Source: Hutsoniella sourekii ATCC 700629 (GTDB taxonomy: Bacteria; Bacillota; Bacilli; Lactobacillales; Aerococcaceae). Taken from it: a stretch of DNA of 64,000 bases. A program made the position numbers and the translations under genes. Below the pieces are notes generated by a model. It was not told the DNA's origin. It saw nothing but the letters and a program-made list of their open reading frames with translations, and ran no database searches. Positions 28,724 to 38,450 of the stretch are shown one piece after another; the first letter of the stretch is position 1, and the number at the start of each line of letters is the position of its first letter. The stretch is from NCBI RefSeq assembly GCF_000518205.1, contig NZ_JADD01000005.1:46292-110291 (forward strand). Reading direction: 5' to 3'.

Positions 28724-30682
28724 ATGGCGATTGCAACGATGAAAAAATTGTCGGTGCTTTCACAAAAAGATCAACAATATTCTTTGATTCAATTGCTACA
28801 AGGTCTTCAAAATACGGAGATTATCGATTTGAGTCAATATGATCACTCAGATTTAGCGGATTATTTCACCCACTCGTCTAATCAAGAGCTGATTGCTAAG
28901 CTCAATCAAAAGATTAAACAAATTGAAGAAGCAATAACTTTTCTTGATCAATATCAAGTATCTTTAAATTTCTGGCAAAAATTGACTCATAAGCGTGAAG
29001 TATTTACTTTGAGTCAACTAGAGGCTAGCATTGAGCAAATCGATTATGATGAGCTCGTTAATCAGACACTAGCTAATAAGAAACGCTTGGCTGATATGGC
29101 TGGCGAAAGGTCAGATTTAGAAAGTCAAGAAGCCTTTCTTAGACGATGGTTGAAGTTGGAGATTCGTCCTCAAGATACGGGGCAGTTCCATCTATTTAAG
29201 ATCGCTATTGGAAGTATTGAGACCCAACGTCAAGAAGCTTTTGAAGAAGCAGTCCATCAAATCGAAGGAGCACATCTAGATGAGCTTTATTATTCAGCCG
29301 ATCAGATCAATTATATGATAACCGTTGCCAAGTCCAACCAGGAACAGCTGGATGAAGTCTTGAGAGACTATGCTTTTCAAGCTTTGTCTTATCCATATAA
29401 TCTTCTACCAGAAGAGGAATTAGTCAAGAATAAAGAAGCCACCCAGTCCTTATTGGCTGAGCGACAATCCTTAATTGACCGGTTAGAATCAGATGATTTA
29501 ACGATACGCTTCCTAAAGCTAGCTAAGGAATATCATTATGCTCTCATGGAACGCCATAAGGCACAGGAATTAATTGCCCAAAGTGATAACTTGAGTTTAC
29601 TGACCGGTTGGATTCCTGAATCCGAGCTAGATGATACAAGGTCTTTACTGGCCGATCGTTATTCGGGGTCAGTAGCTGTCTTCACTGATGAAGTAGAACC
29701 TGAGGAAATAGAACAAGTTCCAGTTAAATTAGAAAATGCTGCTATTGTTCAGCCTTTCGAAATCTTAACAGAACAGTATGGCTTGCCACACTATTCAGGG
29801 CTGGATCCAACCCCTTATTTTTATCCTTTCCATATCGTCTTTTTTGGCTTTATGAGTGCGGATTTGGGTTATGGTTTGCTCTTATGGCTTGGCACCTTTA
29901 TTCCATTAAAGTTAGCTGATTTGAATCCAGCGATGCGCAAAAATTTAAGAATGTTTAACCAAATGGCTCTCGGGACGATGGCCTTTGGCCTTATGTTTGG
30001 GTCCTTCTTTGGCTTTAATCTGCCTTTTAAGGTGATCGACCTAACTGGGCAAGTCATTAATGTCCTTATTTTATCGATTGTCCTAGGGATTATCCATTTA
30101 TTATTAGCCCTAGTCTTAAAGGTCTATCTAAGTTACCGTGATAAAGATTATGCCTCACTTTACTTAGATGGTCTTCAATGGATCCTTATTTTGCTAGGAG
30201 TCGTTATCTATGGTGTGAATATGGCTTTTATCAACCAAGCTTGGTTAAGTCAGTTAGCTGTCGGTTTAATTTTAGCCAATATTGTAGGCATGTTTTTAGT
30301 AAATATTTTAGCTAGCGAAAACAAGTTTGCGGGTCTAGGAAAGGGTCTGTTTGGCTTGATGGATTTGGCCTCTTATCTAGGAGACGTCGTTTCCTATTCT
30401 CGCTTGATGGCCCTTGCCTTGTCTGGGGCGAATATTGGAATGGCTTTTAACTTGATTATTAGTCTCTTTCCACCTGTGGCTCGCTTTAGTATAGGTATCT
30501 TACTATTTATTGCCTTACATGCCTTAAATATCTTTATCACCTACCTTGGAGCCTATGTTCATGGTATGCGTTTAGAATATGTTGAATTTTTTGGAAAGTT
30601 CTATGAAGCGGGGGGCCGTCCATTTAAACCGATGGCACCACTACAAGAATACATTTGGATTGCAAAAGAAAAGAGGGAGTAG
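28724..30682 (+). CDS. ntpI: V-type ATPase subunit I
   Basis: Membrane subunit a of the V-type (rotary) ATPase. 652 residues, normal. The N-terminal half (1-340) is cytosolic and coiled-coil rich; the C-terminal half has about seven membrane spans, beginning near PYFYPFHIVFFGFM, with SYSRLMALALSGANIGMAF in the span carrying the essential Arg. First gene of a three-gene operon. AGGAGGTG precedes the ATG. Confident. Confidence -1.
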   Translation: MAIATMKKLSVLSQKDQQYSLIQLLQGLQNTEIIDLSQYDHSDLADYFTHSSNQELIAKLNQKIKQIEEAITFLDQYQVSLNFWQKLTHKREVFTLSQLEASIEQIDYDELVNQTLANKKRLADMAGERSDLESQEAFLRRWLKLEIRPQDTGQFHLFKIAIGSIETQRQEAFEEAVHQIEGAHLDELYYSADQINYMITVAKSNQEQLDEVLRDYAFQALSYPYNLLPEEELVKNKEATQSLLAERQSLIDRLESDDLTIRFLKLAKEYHYALMERHKAQELIAQSDNLSLLTGWIPESELDDTRSLLADRYSGSVAVFTDEVEPEEIEQVPVKLENAAIVQPFEILTEQYGLPHYSGLDPTPYFYPFHIVFFGFMSADLGYGLLLWLGTFIPLKLADLNPAMRKNLRMFNQMALGTMAFGLMFGSFFGFNLPFKVIDLTGQVINVLILSIVLGIIHLLLALVLKVYLSYRDKDYASLYLDGLQWILILLGVVIYGVNMAFINQAWLSQLAVGLILANIVGMFLVNILASENKFAGLGKGLFGLMDLASYLGDVVSYSRLMALALSGANIGMAFNLIISLFPPVARFSIGILLFIALHALNIFITYLGAYVHGMRLEYVEFFGKFYEAGGRPFKPMAPLQEYIWIAKEKRE

Positions 30683-30689
30683 AAGAAAT

Positions 30690-31160
30690 ATGTTAGAAAA
30701 TATCTTTGGACCACAGACTGGTTTGATTCTAGGTGCTCTTGGAGCAGCGATAGCTGTATTTGTCTCAGGGATTGGATCTTCTCGTGGAGTGGGCGTTGCC
30801 GGTGAAGGAGCCCAAGCCTTGATCAAGGAGAAGCCTGAACTATTTGGTTCGGCCCTAGTCATGCAACTATTACCAGCCACACAAGGTTTGTATGGGTTCG
30901 TAATTGGACTAATTATTGTCTTACGTCTAGAAGCAGGAATGCCTGCTGGAGATGGCTGGTTCTTATTGATGGCATCATTGCCAGTAGCGATTGCTGGGAT
31001 GACTTCAGGTCCCTACCAGGGTCGAGTTTCACTAGCGGGAATGCAAGTATTGGCTCAACGTCCGGAGAATATGACCCAAGCCATTGCCTTTTCAGCCATG
31101 GTTGAAACCTATGCTATCTTAGGCTTTGTTGGCTCAATCTTGATGCTCTTCTTAGTCTAG
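30690..31160 (+). CDS. ntpK: V-type ATPase subunit K (rotor ring), Na+-type
   Basis: Proteolipid rotor subunit with four membrane spans, 156 residues from ATG at 30690. By alignment-free counting the Na+ ligands known from Enterococcus hirae NtpK (Leu61, Thr64, Gln65, Gln110, Glu139) are all present at the same positions: LLPATQGLYG, SGPYQG and AMVETYA. So the ring is probably Na+-specific. Follows ntpI by seven bases, and is a duplicated hairpin protein, not the 80-residue form. Confidence -1.
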   Translation: MLENIFGPQTGLILGALGAAIAVFVSGIGSSRGVGVAGEGAQALIKEKPELFGSALVMQLLPATQGLYGFVIGLIIVLRLEAGMPAGDGWFLLMASLPVAIAGMTSGPYQGRVSLAGMQVLAQRPENMTQAIAFSAMVETYAILGFVGSILMLFLV

Positions 31161-31169
31161 AAAGGACCG

Positions 31170-32186
31170 GTGAAGTTCATGACACATCCAGTTGACTATG
31201 GGATGGTGAACATCACCATTCGTTACCGGGAGGCTAACTTGCTTAAGTTAGCTGATTATCAGCAATTATTGCATGCAGCTAACTTAGAAGAAGCCTTAGA
31301 TATTCTAGCGAGTAAGGGCAATTACGCTCAATTCGTTGAGTTGATTCGCCAAGGCCATTCTGTAACCCAAGCTTTAATGAAGGCTTTAATTAGTGAATAC
31401 AATTGGGCCTTAACAAGTGCTCCGGATCCATTCCCTGTGGAGTTATTAGCCCTGAAGTATGTCTATCACAATTTGAAATTGCTCTTCAAGGAACGTGTTA
31501 CCGGTAATTCTTGGCCAGACTTATATATACCGCTGGACTTGTATCGTCGAACGGCATTGGAACAGGCCATTCAATTGCTGACCTCAGATGAATTGCCTGA
31601 ACACTACCTTGAAAGCATTCGAGCGGTTAGTCGTCATTACCAAGAATATCAAAACCCGCAAATGATTGATATTATCTTTGATCAAGGCTACTATCAGCAT
31701 TTGCATTACTTGGCTCAGCTGATTGATGATACGAATTTGATGAAATTTGTTGAAATTGAAATCGATCTAGAGAACTTGAAGGTCGTTGGTCGATTTATCC
31801 ATCAAGAAAAGCCAGCCAACCTATTGCTTGCGATGTTAACCGAGGGTGGAAGCTTGAAACCATCTGAAATTGTTAGAGCTTACCGCCAAGGAGCACAAGG
31901 GGTAGTTAACTTCTATCAAAATACTGAATATCATAGCTTAGTTCCTCAGGTCGATGTCTTTAGTCAGCCGTTTCAATTAGAACAAGCGATTGACGATTAT
32001 CAGATGAAGCAATTACAAACGATTAAGATTGTACCCTTTGGGCCAGCTCCACTCGTATCTTATCTCTTAGCTAAAGAAACAGAGAATCAGAACTTAAGGA
32101 TTGTCCTACAAGGGATTGAGAATGGCTTAAATCGAGAGCTATTAGCGAACACCCTTCGTTTGACCTTTGTAGATGAAAATAAGTAA
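31170..32186 (+). CDS. ntpC: V-type ATPase subunit C (AC39/d)
   Basis: Central-stalk cap joining the rotor shaft to the membrane ring. About 335-338 residues. N-terminus YGMVNITIRYREANLL and FVEIEIDLENLKVVGR are typical of the family. Start uncertain: GTG at 31170 lies three bases after AAAGGA, ATG at 31179 twelve bases after; neither spacing is ideal. It is the last gene of the operon, because a strong terminator follows it. In most Firmicutes subunits E, F, A, B and D belong to the same operon but none is found here. Confidence -1.
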   Translation: MKFMTHPVDYGMVNITIRYREANLLKLADYQQLLHAANLEEALDILASKGNYAQFVELIRQGHSVTQALMKALISEYNWALTSAPDPFPVELLALKYVYHNLKLLFKERVTGNSWPDLYIPLDLYRRTALEQAIQLLTSDELPEHYLESIRAVSRHYQEYQNPQMIDIIFDQGYYQHLHYLAQLIDDTNLMKFVEIEIDLENLKVVGRFIHQEKPANLLLAMLTEGGSLKPSEIVRAYRQGAQGVVNFYQNTEYHSLVPQVDVFSQPFQLEQAIDDYQMKQLQTIKIVPFGPAPLVSYLLAKETENQNLRIVLQGIENGLNRELLANTLRLTFVDENK

Positions 32187-32193
32187 GATGAAT

Positions 32194-32228
32194 TCCCCGT
32201 CAGAAACTATTTCTGGCGGGATTTTTGT
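32194..32228 (+). terminator. Terminator after ntpC
   Basis: CCCGTCAGAAA CTA TTTCTGGCGGG then ATTTTTG. It ends the ntpI-K-C transcript. Confidence -1.
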
Positions 32229-32273
32229 TTCTATAGCGAATTAGGAAATATTTTACTTTTTTTCATCGTTGTA

Positions 32274-32302
32274 TTGAAAAGTTTTGATTCAATTGAGATA
32301 AT
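32274..32302 (+). promoter_or_regulatory. Promoter of the AgrC/AgrA-like operon
   Basis: TTGAAA (32274-32279), 17-base spacer, GATAAT (32297-32302). Possible LytTR half-sites: TCAATTGAG (32289-32297) and ACAGTTCAG (32311-32319), 22 bases apart start to start. The second resembles the AgrA/ComE half-site, the first poorly. They would overlap the -10 and the start region, so the effect may be repression or autoregulation. Confidence -1.
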
Positions 32303-32329
32303 CGGTTTAAACAGTTCAGGGAGAAAAGG

Positions 32330-33643
32330 ATGTCTGACTTTATTTCGGCTAATTTTTACGATGTGGTTTTTTCTTGTGTTTTTGTAATGATTGTATTTAT
32401 TCAAGCTAAAACCTATCAAGAACGTTATTTAAATTTTTTTGAGTTAATAGCTATTTATGTTTTTATTTTTTTGGGACGTTTGAATCCACTTACTTTCTTA
32501 TCAAATACCCTCAATATCATTAACCTATTTATTTTAACCTGTCTAGTTTGTCTTTACTTAACTAGACGAATTGATCAAGTGTTGATCTATTTAGCTGGTA
32601 TCTATTTAGGCCTTTTTAGCCATGAGCTCTGGTATTTTTATCTCATGCCTCACTTATCGCTTGGTAAGCCTAGCTGGCGTTTAATCATCTGGTTAGTAGG
32701 CAGTCTAGTTATTAGCTGGAGTGTAGCTAAAATTTACTATTTAGTGATTGGTAAAGTGAGCAGGCAATCAGCTAGAATTCGACGTTATTTCTTTTGTGGC
32801 CTAGGTCTTTTTTTGTTGACTTTGTTAGGTCCGGCTATTTATCAAGATACTTTGATTTTGACTCAGGATCAGTTTAGCTTTATTTATTTGATTAGTCTGT
32901 ACTTAATACTGTTAACAATATTCGTCTTAGCGGTAGCCATTTATTATCTGGGTCAAGAGCAAGTCCGCCAAGCTCAAGAAGAACGGAGCCAACTGCAAAT
33001 GGACCAGGCTTATTATCAAATGATTCAACAACAATATTTGGAATTAAGACGGTTTAAGCATGACCATGATAACTTAATGTATGATTTAAGTAGATTGCTC
33101 CAAGCTGGAGATCTTCAAGCAGCTAAGTATTTCCTCCAAGAAGAACTTCCTGATCAATATCACTTGGAAGCTAAAGAAGACTCCCTGGGCTCTTTGTCGC
33201 GTTTGAGCTTAGTGGGGATACGACAATTATGCTATGCAAAACTCAGCTATGCTAGTAGTTTGGGCATTGTAACCACCCTGGAGATAACGGACGACTTGGC
33301 GAATTTGCAAGTATCTTCAGCGAGTCTAACGCGAATGTTAGGAATTATAATCGATAATGCAATTGAAGCTTGTCAGAGCTTATCTGAAGCGAAACTAGAC
33401 TTATTAATCTGGGGCGATAGTGAAAATGCCACAATCTTGGTTGGCAATAAAGCCCATTTATCTATCACAGAATTTATTCAACGTGATCAGTTGAACTATT
33501 CAAGCAAGGGGTCCGATCACCAAGGCTTGGGATTAAGTAATTTGAATCTATTAGTTGAACGTAGCCACTGCTTACTCTATACGGGTATGCGTGAGGGAAT
33601 GTTTTATCAAGAGCTTGTTATTAACAGGAAGGTTGAGGAGTAA
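32330..33643 (+). CDS. Sensor histidine kinase, AgrC/HPK10-type
   Basis: 437 residues. Six or seven predicted membrane spans in residues 8-205, no extracellular domain of size, a coiled coil at about 206-240, then the HPK10 H-box RRFKHDHDN (His244), N-box IIIDNAIEAC (about 343) and GLGLSN (about 397). This kinase class, as in AgrC, ComD and FsrC, usually senses peptide pheromones. The response regulator follows by six bases. No processing protease (AgrB), precursor (AgrD) or exporter is next to it. GAAAAGG precedes the ATG. Confidence -1.
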   Translation: MSDFISANFYDVVFSCVFVMIVFIQAKTYQERYLNFFELIAIYVFIFLGRLNPLTFLSNTLNIINLFILTCLVCLYLTRRIDQVLIYLAGIYLGLFSHELWYFYLMPHLSLGKPSWRLIIWLVGSLVISWSVAKIYYLVIGKVSRQSARIRRYFFCGLGLFLLTLLGPAIYQDTLILTQDQFSFIYLISLYLILLTIFVLAVAIYYLGQEQVRQAQEERSQLQMDQAYYQMIQQQYLELRRFKHDHDNLMYDLSRLLQAGDLQAAKYFLQEELPDQYHLEAKEDSLGSLSRLSLVGIRQLCYAKLSYASSLGIVTTLEITDDLANLQVSSASLTRMLGIIIDNAIEACQSLSEAKLDLLIWGDSENATILVGNKAHLSITEFIQRDQLNYSSKGSDHQGLGLSNLNLLVERSHCLLYTGMREGMFYQELVINRKVEE

Positions 33644-33649
33644 GAATTT

Positions 33650-34390
33650 ATGATTCCAATAATAATTTGTGAAGACAAGGAAAGTCAGCTTCAGAAAATT
33701 TCAAACTTTGTTGAAAATATTTTACTCATTGAAGACCTTCCCATGACCATTAGTCTTAAGGCCCAAACGTCTCAAGAAGTTAAAGATTATCTTGACCAGC
33801 GAGATCCAAAATTCTCAATATTTATATTAGATATTGAGCTTGAGGAAGTAGAAGGTGGATTAAAGTTAGCCAGGTATATTCGGCAACGAGATGACCAAAG
33901 TAAAATTATCTTTGTGACCGCTTATTCAGAATATTTACCTTTAACTTATCAATATCATATTGAAGCTTTCGGTTATATCGTTAAGACCCAACCAGAATTA
34001 ATGAAGGAAATGTTGGCTGAGGCATTAATAACGGCTCACCAACGCAATAATAGTTATCATTACAAGCGGAATTTATTTACGATCAAGCAACAAAATCGGA
34101 TCCAAACCTTCGATCTAGATGATATTTTTTATTTTACAACAGCGCCTATCTCTCATAAGGTAGTTATGGTAGCTAAAACAGGAATCTTTGAGTTTTATGA
34201 TAGTTTGTCCAAGGTAGAGCAGGCCAACCATTCATTAATTCGTGTCCATAAATCTTATGTAGTGAACAGTCAACATATTCGGTCCTTAGACCGAAATACG
34301 ATGACTATCATCTTGAGCGATGACCACCAAATTCCGGTCTCACGTCAATGTGTTTCAGTGGTCGAAACGATTCTTGACCACCAAAAATAA
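33650..34390 (+). CDS. Response regulator, AgrA/LytTR type
   Basis: 246 residues. Receiver domain 1-125 with acidic pocket ICEDK and phosphoacceptor Asp61 in IFILDIEL; LytTR DNA-binding domain about 140-240 (KRNLFTIKQQNRIQTFDLDD, LIRVHKSYVVNSQHIRSLDR). Forms a pair with the upstream kinase and is 20 bases before the surface-protein gene. Target promoters are not known; candidate half-sites are noted at its own operon promoter. Confidence -1.
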   Translation: MIPIIICEDKESQLQKISNFVENILLIEDLPMTISLKAQTSQEVKDYLDQRDPKFSIFILDIELEEVEGGLKLARYIRQRDDQSKIIFVTAYSEYLPLTYQYHIEAFGYIVKTQPELMKEMLAEALITAHQRNNSYHYKRNLFTIKQQNRIQTFDLDDIFYFTTAPISHKVVMVAKTGIFEFYDSLSKVEQANHSLIRVHKSYVVNSQHIRSLDRNTMTIILSDDHQIPVSRQCVSVVETILDHQK

Positions 34391-34410
34391 TCGTTTTGAA
34401 AGGAAAAAGT

Positions 34411-37400
34411 ATGTCAATCAAAAAAATACAATCCTTAATTAGTATAGGGCTTATTACGCAATTACTGATGCCAATCCATTTAATTCTAGCTCAAGAATCA
34501 GCTAATATTGACTCAGATTCACCCAGTAGCCTAGAAGTGGCGGAAGAAAAGGTGACAGTAGAGAGTGAAAGTCATGTTCCAGTTAGTGAAACAAGCAAAA
34601 TGGAAGACTCACAGGAAAACACTGAAACGCCCCTGGCTCTAGCCAATGAGGATAAAGGAGTTAACGATAGCTCTTCAGAAGCGGTCGAAGCTTCTAATCC
34701 AGATCACTTGCCTGTTCCTGATCAGGAATCAGAGGAAGATAGTAAACTCCTTGATCCGAAATTACGGGATCAACTAGCGGATATTCACCGTCAAATTGTG
34801 GATTCTCAGTCCTCACCTGCTGATAAGTGGCGCTTGACAAGAGAAAGTTTAGCAGCCATCAAAAGGGCTCAAGCGGACCCAGTTCTCACCGGTCAATACT
34901 TAAATCGAGTCTACCCTGACTGGTATAAATCAGCTGATCTTAGACAAAGTAGCCATTATTTGATGCTGAATTGGATGAATCAAGCAGTAGCTCCCTACCG
35001 ATACCAAGAAGACCATAATTTGAACGATAAATTCCATCAAACACAACTAGCAAGTGATCAATTGTTAGCTTTCTTTGAGAGTGTAGAACAAAGAAGAAAA
35101 TCCTATCGCTTTGAATTAGCCAGTCAATTGTTGAGCCGAGCTAGTCAAGGGACTAGTTCCCCCTTCATTCGTCAAGAGCTAGCTTCGCAATTAATTGATG
35201 AGATTATAAAGTCTCCCGTCGATTTATCGATCAAGAATGACTATTTGAGACAAGCTAATCTTTACGGTTGGTTAGCGGATAAGGATCTGAGTCAGCAACT
35301 CAGGTTTGCAGCATTCGAAAGTTTCAGGCAAAATCAAGCAGAATCCAAGGAATATCCTGCTTCTCTTTGGTTGGCAGGTTTGGATCAATTAATCAATAGG
35401 CGGGATCTGCCCCAAGGATGGGTATCAGATTTGCCCAAGTTCTTATCGATTTACCATCCGGAAGACTTAGAAGCCCTGGAGGATTATTACAAGGACAGAG
35501 AAGCGATAGATGGTGATTCTATTCGGTCCCAACCAAATCTCGCTCAGGATCCTTGGGGTGATTTGCGTCGCAAGCTGAGGGCTGACTTGAGTCTGGATCG
35601 ACTTAATCGACAATTAGAAGAAGTGGGTTACAGACAACAAGTAAGCCAATTTTCATTCAAGGAACGCTGGGATTACTTGAGTCAGCTTCCAATTTGGAAG
35701 TTAGAGGGAGTTTATGACGTTAGAGAAGGAAACTACCCGCAATTTATATTAGCCCACTTACAGAATATCGATTCAAACCTAATACCATCGAATCTGGAAG
35801 AGTTTCGTTATCTGATTGATGTGATCAATCAAATAGCAACGGAAGAAGTCAAGTATTTACAGGCAGCTATGAGTGATAGAGATTATGCCAGCCAAGTTGC
35901 CTTGAATCGATTATTAGCGGATGTTGAATCGGATTGGAATCGTTTTGGGGAAGGGGATACTAAAGACCGTCTGCAGTTTTTGCTAGGATTATTTCGTTTA
36001 AAAGATGCGCCTGGAATGAGTCAGAATGGAAGCTTCTATTCTTTAGCACAGCTATTAGCTAGAATTCAAGAAAAATTTCCCCATTTTCTCCCTTCTATTG
36101 ATCGAGAGCATGTTTCTCCGGAATTAATTCTTGAATTTGCAAACAAACAAGCAACCAGTGATCAATTTAAGGTTAGAGGCTTGCTTGAGGCCCTAGATCT
36201 TCAAGTAATCAAACGTCCGCATCCTAAATTCTTGTTTGATTTCTTAAAAGACCAAAGCCATGCCCAACTTGAACAGCCAGAAGATGACTGGCAACGATTA
36301 ATTGAGATCGGACAAGTGGCACAAGCCAATCAATTAAATATGTCGAACTTGGGGCAATTAATTAGTCGGCACTTTCCCGAATTATTGCCAAATGACCGTA
36401 GTCGACAGATCCTCTATGACAGGCTCCAAGCAAATAGGAATTTAATTGGCTTGCTCTATAATGCAAATTTTCTAACCACGGAAGATCTCGCCTATTACTC
36501 ATCTTTACCAGTCCTAAAGATGCGTTGGCTAAAAGATCAGGAAAACTTTCCATTGACCACTCAAAATGGAGAAGAACAGCTGGCCTATTTCTACCAGCTT
36601 ATTAGCCAAGGACGATTCAATATGCAGGCTGCCTTAATGAATTATTTACGTTTCATTGAAGATGCCAACCCCCAAATCTTTGTTAAAGGACATAAGCTAG
36701 AGCCTAATCAAGTTCAAGCCTACTGGGACCAGTTAGGCCAAGTTAAGTTCAGACAGCTCTTCCTGACTTATCTCCAGACAGTCGGAGCTATTGATGAAGA
36801 TCAATATTGGACCTATTATGATGATTTAGAGCGTCAGCAATTAGAGCCCTTACGACAAGAATACTTGGCTTTAAAAGCGGAAGCAGCTGAAGAAGATCAG
36901 GTCTTTCAGTGGTGGTCAGGGATCGCCAATCCTAAGACACAGAACCGATTGGTGACGAGTGGCTTGTTGGACGATGAGTTATCATGGTTGTTGCCCCACG
37001 CTCTAAAAGCTCGCATTCGCTCAAGTTTCCCCTTAGGAAACATTTCAAGCGGGGGAGGTATTGCAGGTCGTGAAAATTTACGGGGAGAGCGCCGACTCTT
37101 TAATCAAGAAGTTCAAATACCAGCAAAGCCAGACCACCAAGATCGCCCCGAACTCTTACCGGAGCCACCCTCTACTGAAATCGAGGCAAAGAAACCTCAG
37201 GGAGATGAAGCTAAACCTAATCCGCCCGAAGTTCAGCCTGAAACTAATCAGCCGACTCCTGATCCTGAGCCCTATCCACCATCACTGACTCTAAAGGATA
37301 CAGAAGAGACAATTATTTCGTCTACTAATAGGGATCTAGGGAATAAAGAAGGTCAGCTACCCTCTGATGGTTTATTATCTAATAGGGGTGGTTCAGAAGT

Positions 37401-37734
37401 TATGAACCGGAATATAGATAGTTTAGAGCCATCTTCAGCTACTGACCAACTAAGTTCTGATCGAGTAGATCCTAACCTATCATTAAGAGCTGTGACCGGT
37501 GAACGGAGTAACAGAGTAGAAGCTCGAGAGACAGATCGACAAGAAGCTAGTAAGGATAATGGGGAGTCAGCGAGTGATGCGACCCATTCACAGAAGTCAA
37601 AACTTCAATCTTCTCAAAAGAAAGATAAAGGGCGTTCGAGCGTAGAGAGTCCCTATAGTCCTTCTGGACTTCTTCTTGTTGTTTCACTTATCTTGCTATG
37701 TTTAGGGATCTATTCTTACACTAAGCGTCACCAT
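34411..37734 (+). CDS. Very large surface protein of unknown function, helical with C-terminal membrane anchor
   Basis: About 1108 residues from ATG at 34411, with AAAGGAAAAAG upstream (a TTG at 34396 is rejected as it lies in the ribosome site). Signal peptide 1-28. About 30-110 is acidic and Ser/Glu-rich; about 110-870 is predicted helical with no recognised domain; about 905-960 is a Pro/Glu linker (PNPPEVQPE, PTPDPEPYPP); about 970-1075 is polar. The last 30 residues are a membrane span and KRHH tail, like a sortase substrate, but no LPXTG precedes it. Co-transcribed with the two-component system, so likely its target or partner. Not recognised; no enzyme motif seen. Confidence -1.
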
Positions 37735-37744
37735 TAATTAGCAC

Positions 37745-37779
37745 AGGGATTTTACTATAGATATAGTGAAATCCCTTTT
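37745..37779. terminator. Terminator after the surface-protein gene
   Basis: AGGGATTTTACTATA ... TATAGTGAAATCCCTTTT. Between convergent genes. Confidence -1.
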
Positions 37780-38365
37780 AGTTATGATAAATATAAAAAC
37801 AATCGCGCCAGTCATGCGAATCTTTTGGGGAGATTGTCTGGCTGAGCTGAAAAGGAGTGTGTTGTTCTAAAAAATTAAGATAGTCTGGGTGTGGATAATA
37901 AAGGATTAAGTATACGGTAAGAGAATTATTATTCGAAAACCGCAAAATATCAAAGACTATTGGCCGAAATAATAGTATACTGAAAGGGTTAAAAAAGTAA
38001 AATATTCGATGATTTTGATGAAGCTGAAAAAGACGACCGTCTTGGTGATGAAGTTTGATGGGGGCATGGTGAGGAAATCGCTTGTGGTAGCTATGATAAT
38101 TAGCTTCAAGTTCCTTAAAGGTTTGCTCATGGAATTCAATTCCATCTACAGGTATTTGCCAGATATGATTCAAGTAGAAGAGCACTCGACCAGAGCCGGC
38201 GCCATAATCTACAAGCTGACTTCCGGGAACTGGTCTAAAATGTTGGCTCAAGAGTTCTAAACGATCATAGGCAGTGGATTCTAAGCGATTGAAATTGTAG
38301 GCTAATTTATTGGGCCAATTTCTTAGATTGCCAGTTTCGATGCCCAGACTCTTATCATTAATCAT
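37778..38365 (-). CDS. Class I SAM-dependent methyltransferase
   Basis: 195 residues from ATG at 38365, because GGGAGG lies six bases upstream; a longer frame from 38416 lacks a site. VDYGAGSGRVLFYLN is motif I (SAM glycine loop) and DGIEFHEQTF the acidic end of strand 2; NPF in YFFNPFS is motif IV. No target domain can be recognised. Lone gene between convergent and divergent neighbours. Confidence -1.
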   Translation of the reverse strand: MINDKSLGIETGNLRNWPNKLAYNFNRLESTAYDRLELLSQHFRPVPGSQLVDYGAGSGRVLFYLNHIWQIPVDGIEFHEQTFKELEANYHSYHKRFPHHAPIKLHHQDGRLFQLHQNHRIFYFFNPFSILLFRPIVFDILRFSNNNSLTVYLILYYPHPDYLNFLEQHTPFQLSQTISPKDSHDWRDCFYIYHN

Positions 38366-38450
38366 TGCAAACCTCCCAGGGATAATTTTGATGTTTCCTA
38401 CAGAATATTTTACCATTGATGTTTGATAAATAATAAGAATGGAGAATTAG

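Noticed and set aside
32187..32330. AgrD-like peptide gene upstream of the AgrC-type kinase
   Set aside because: No ORF with a ribosome site is present in these 144 bases; none after the surface protein either.
34411..37734. LPXTG sorting signal in the giant surface protein
   Set aside because: Only SPYSPSG precedes the last span. No Leu-Pro-x-Thr-Gly is found in the final 60 residues.
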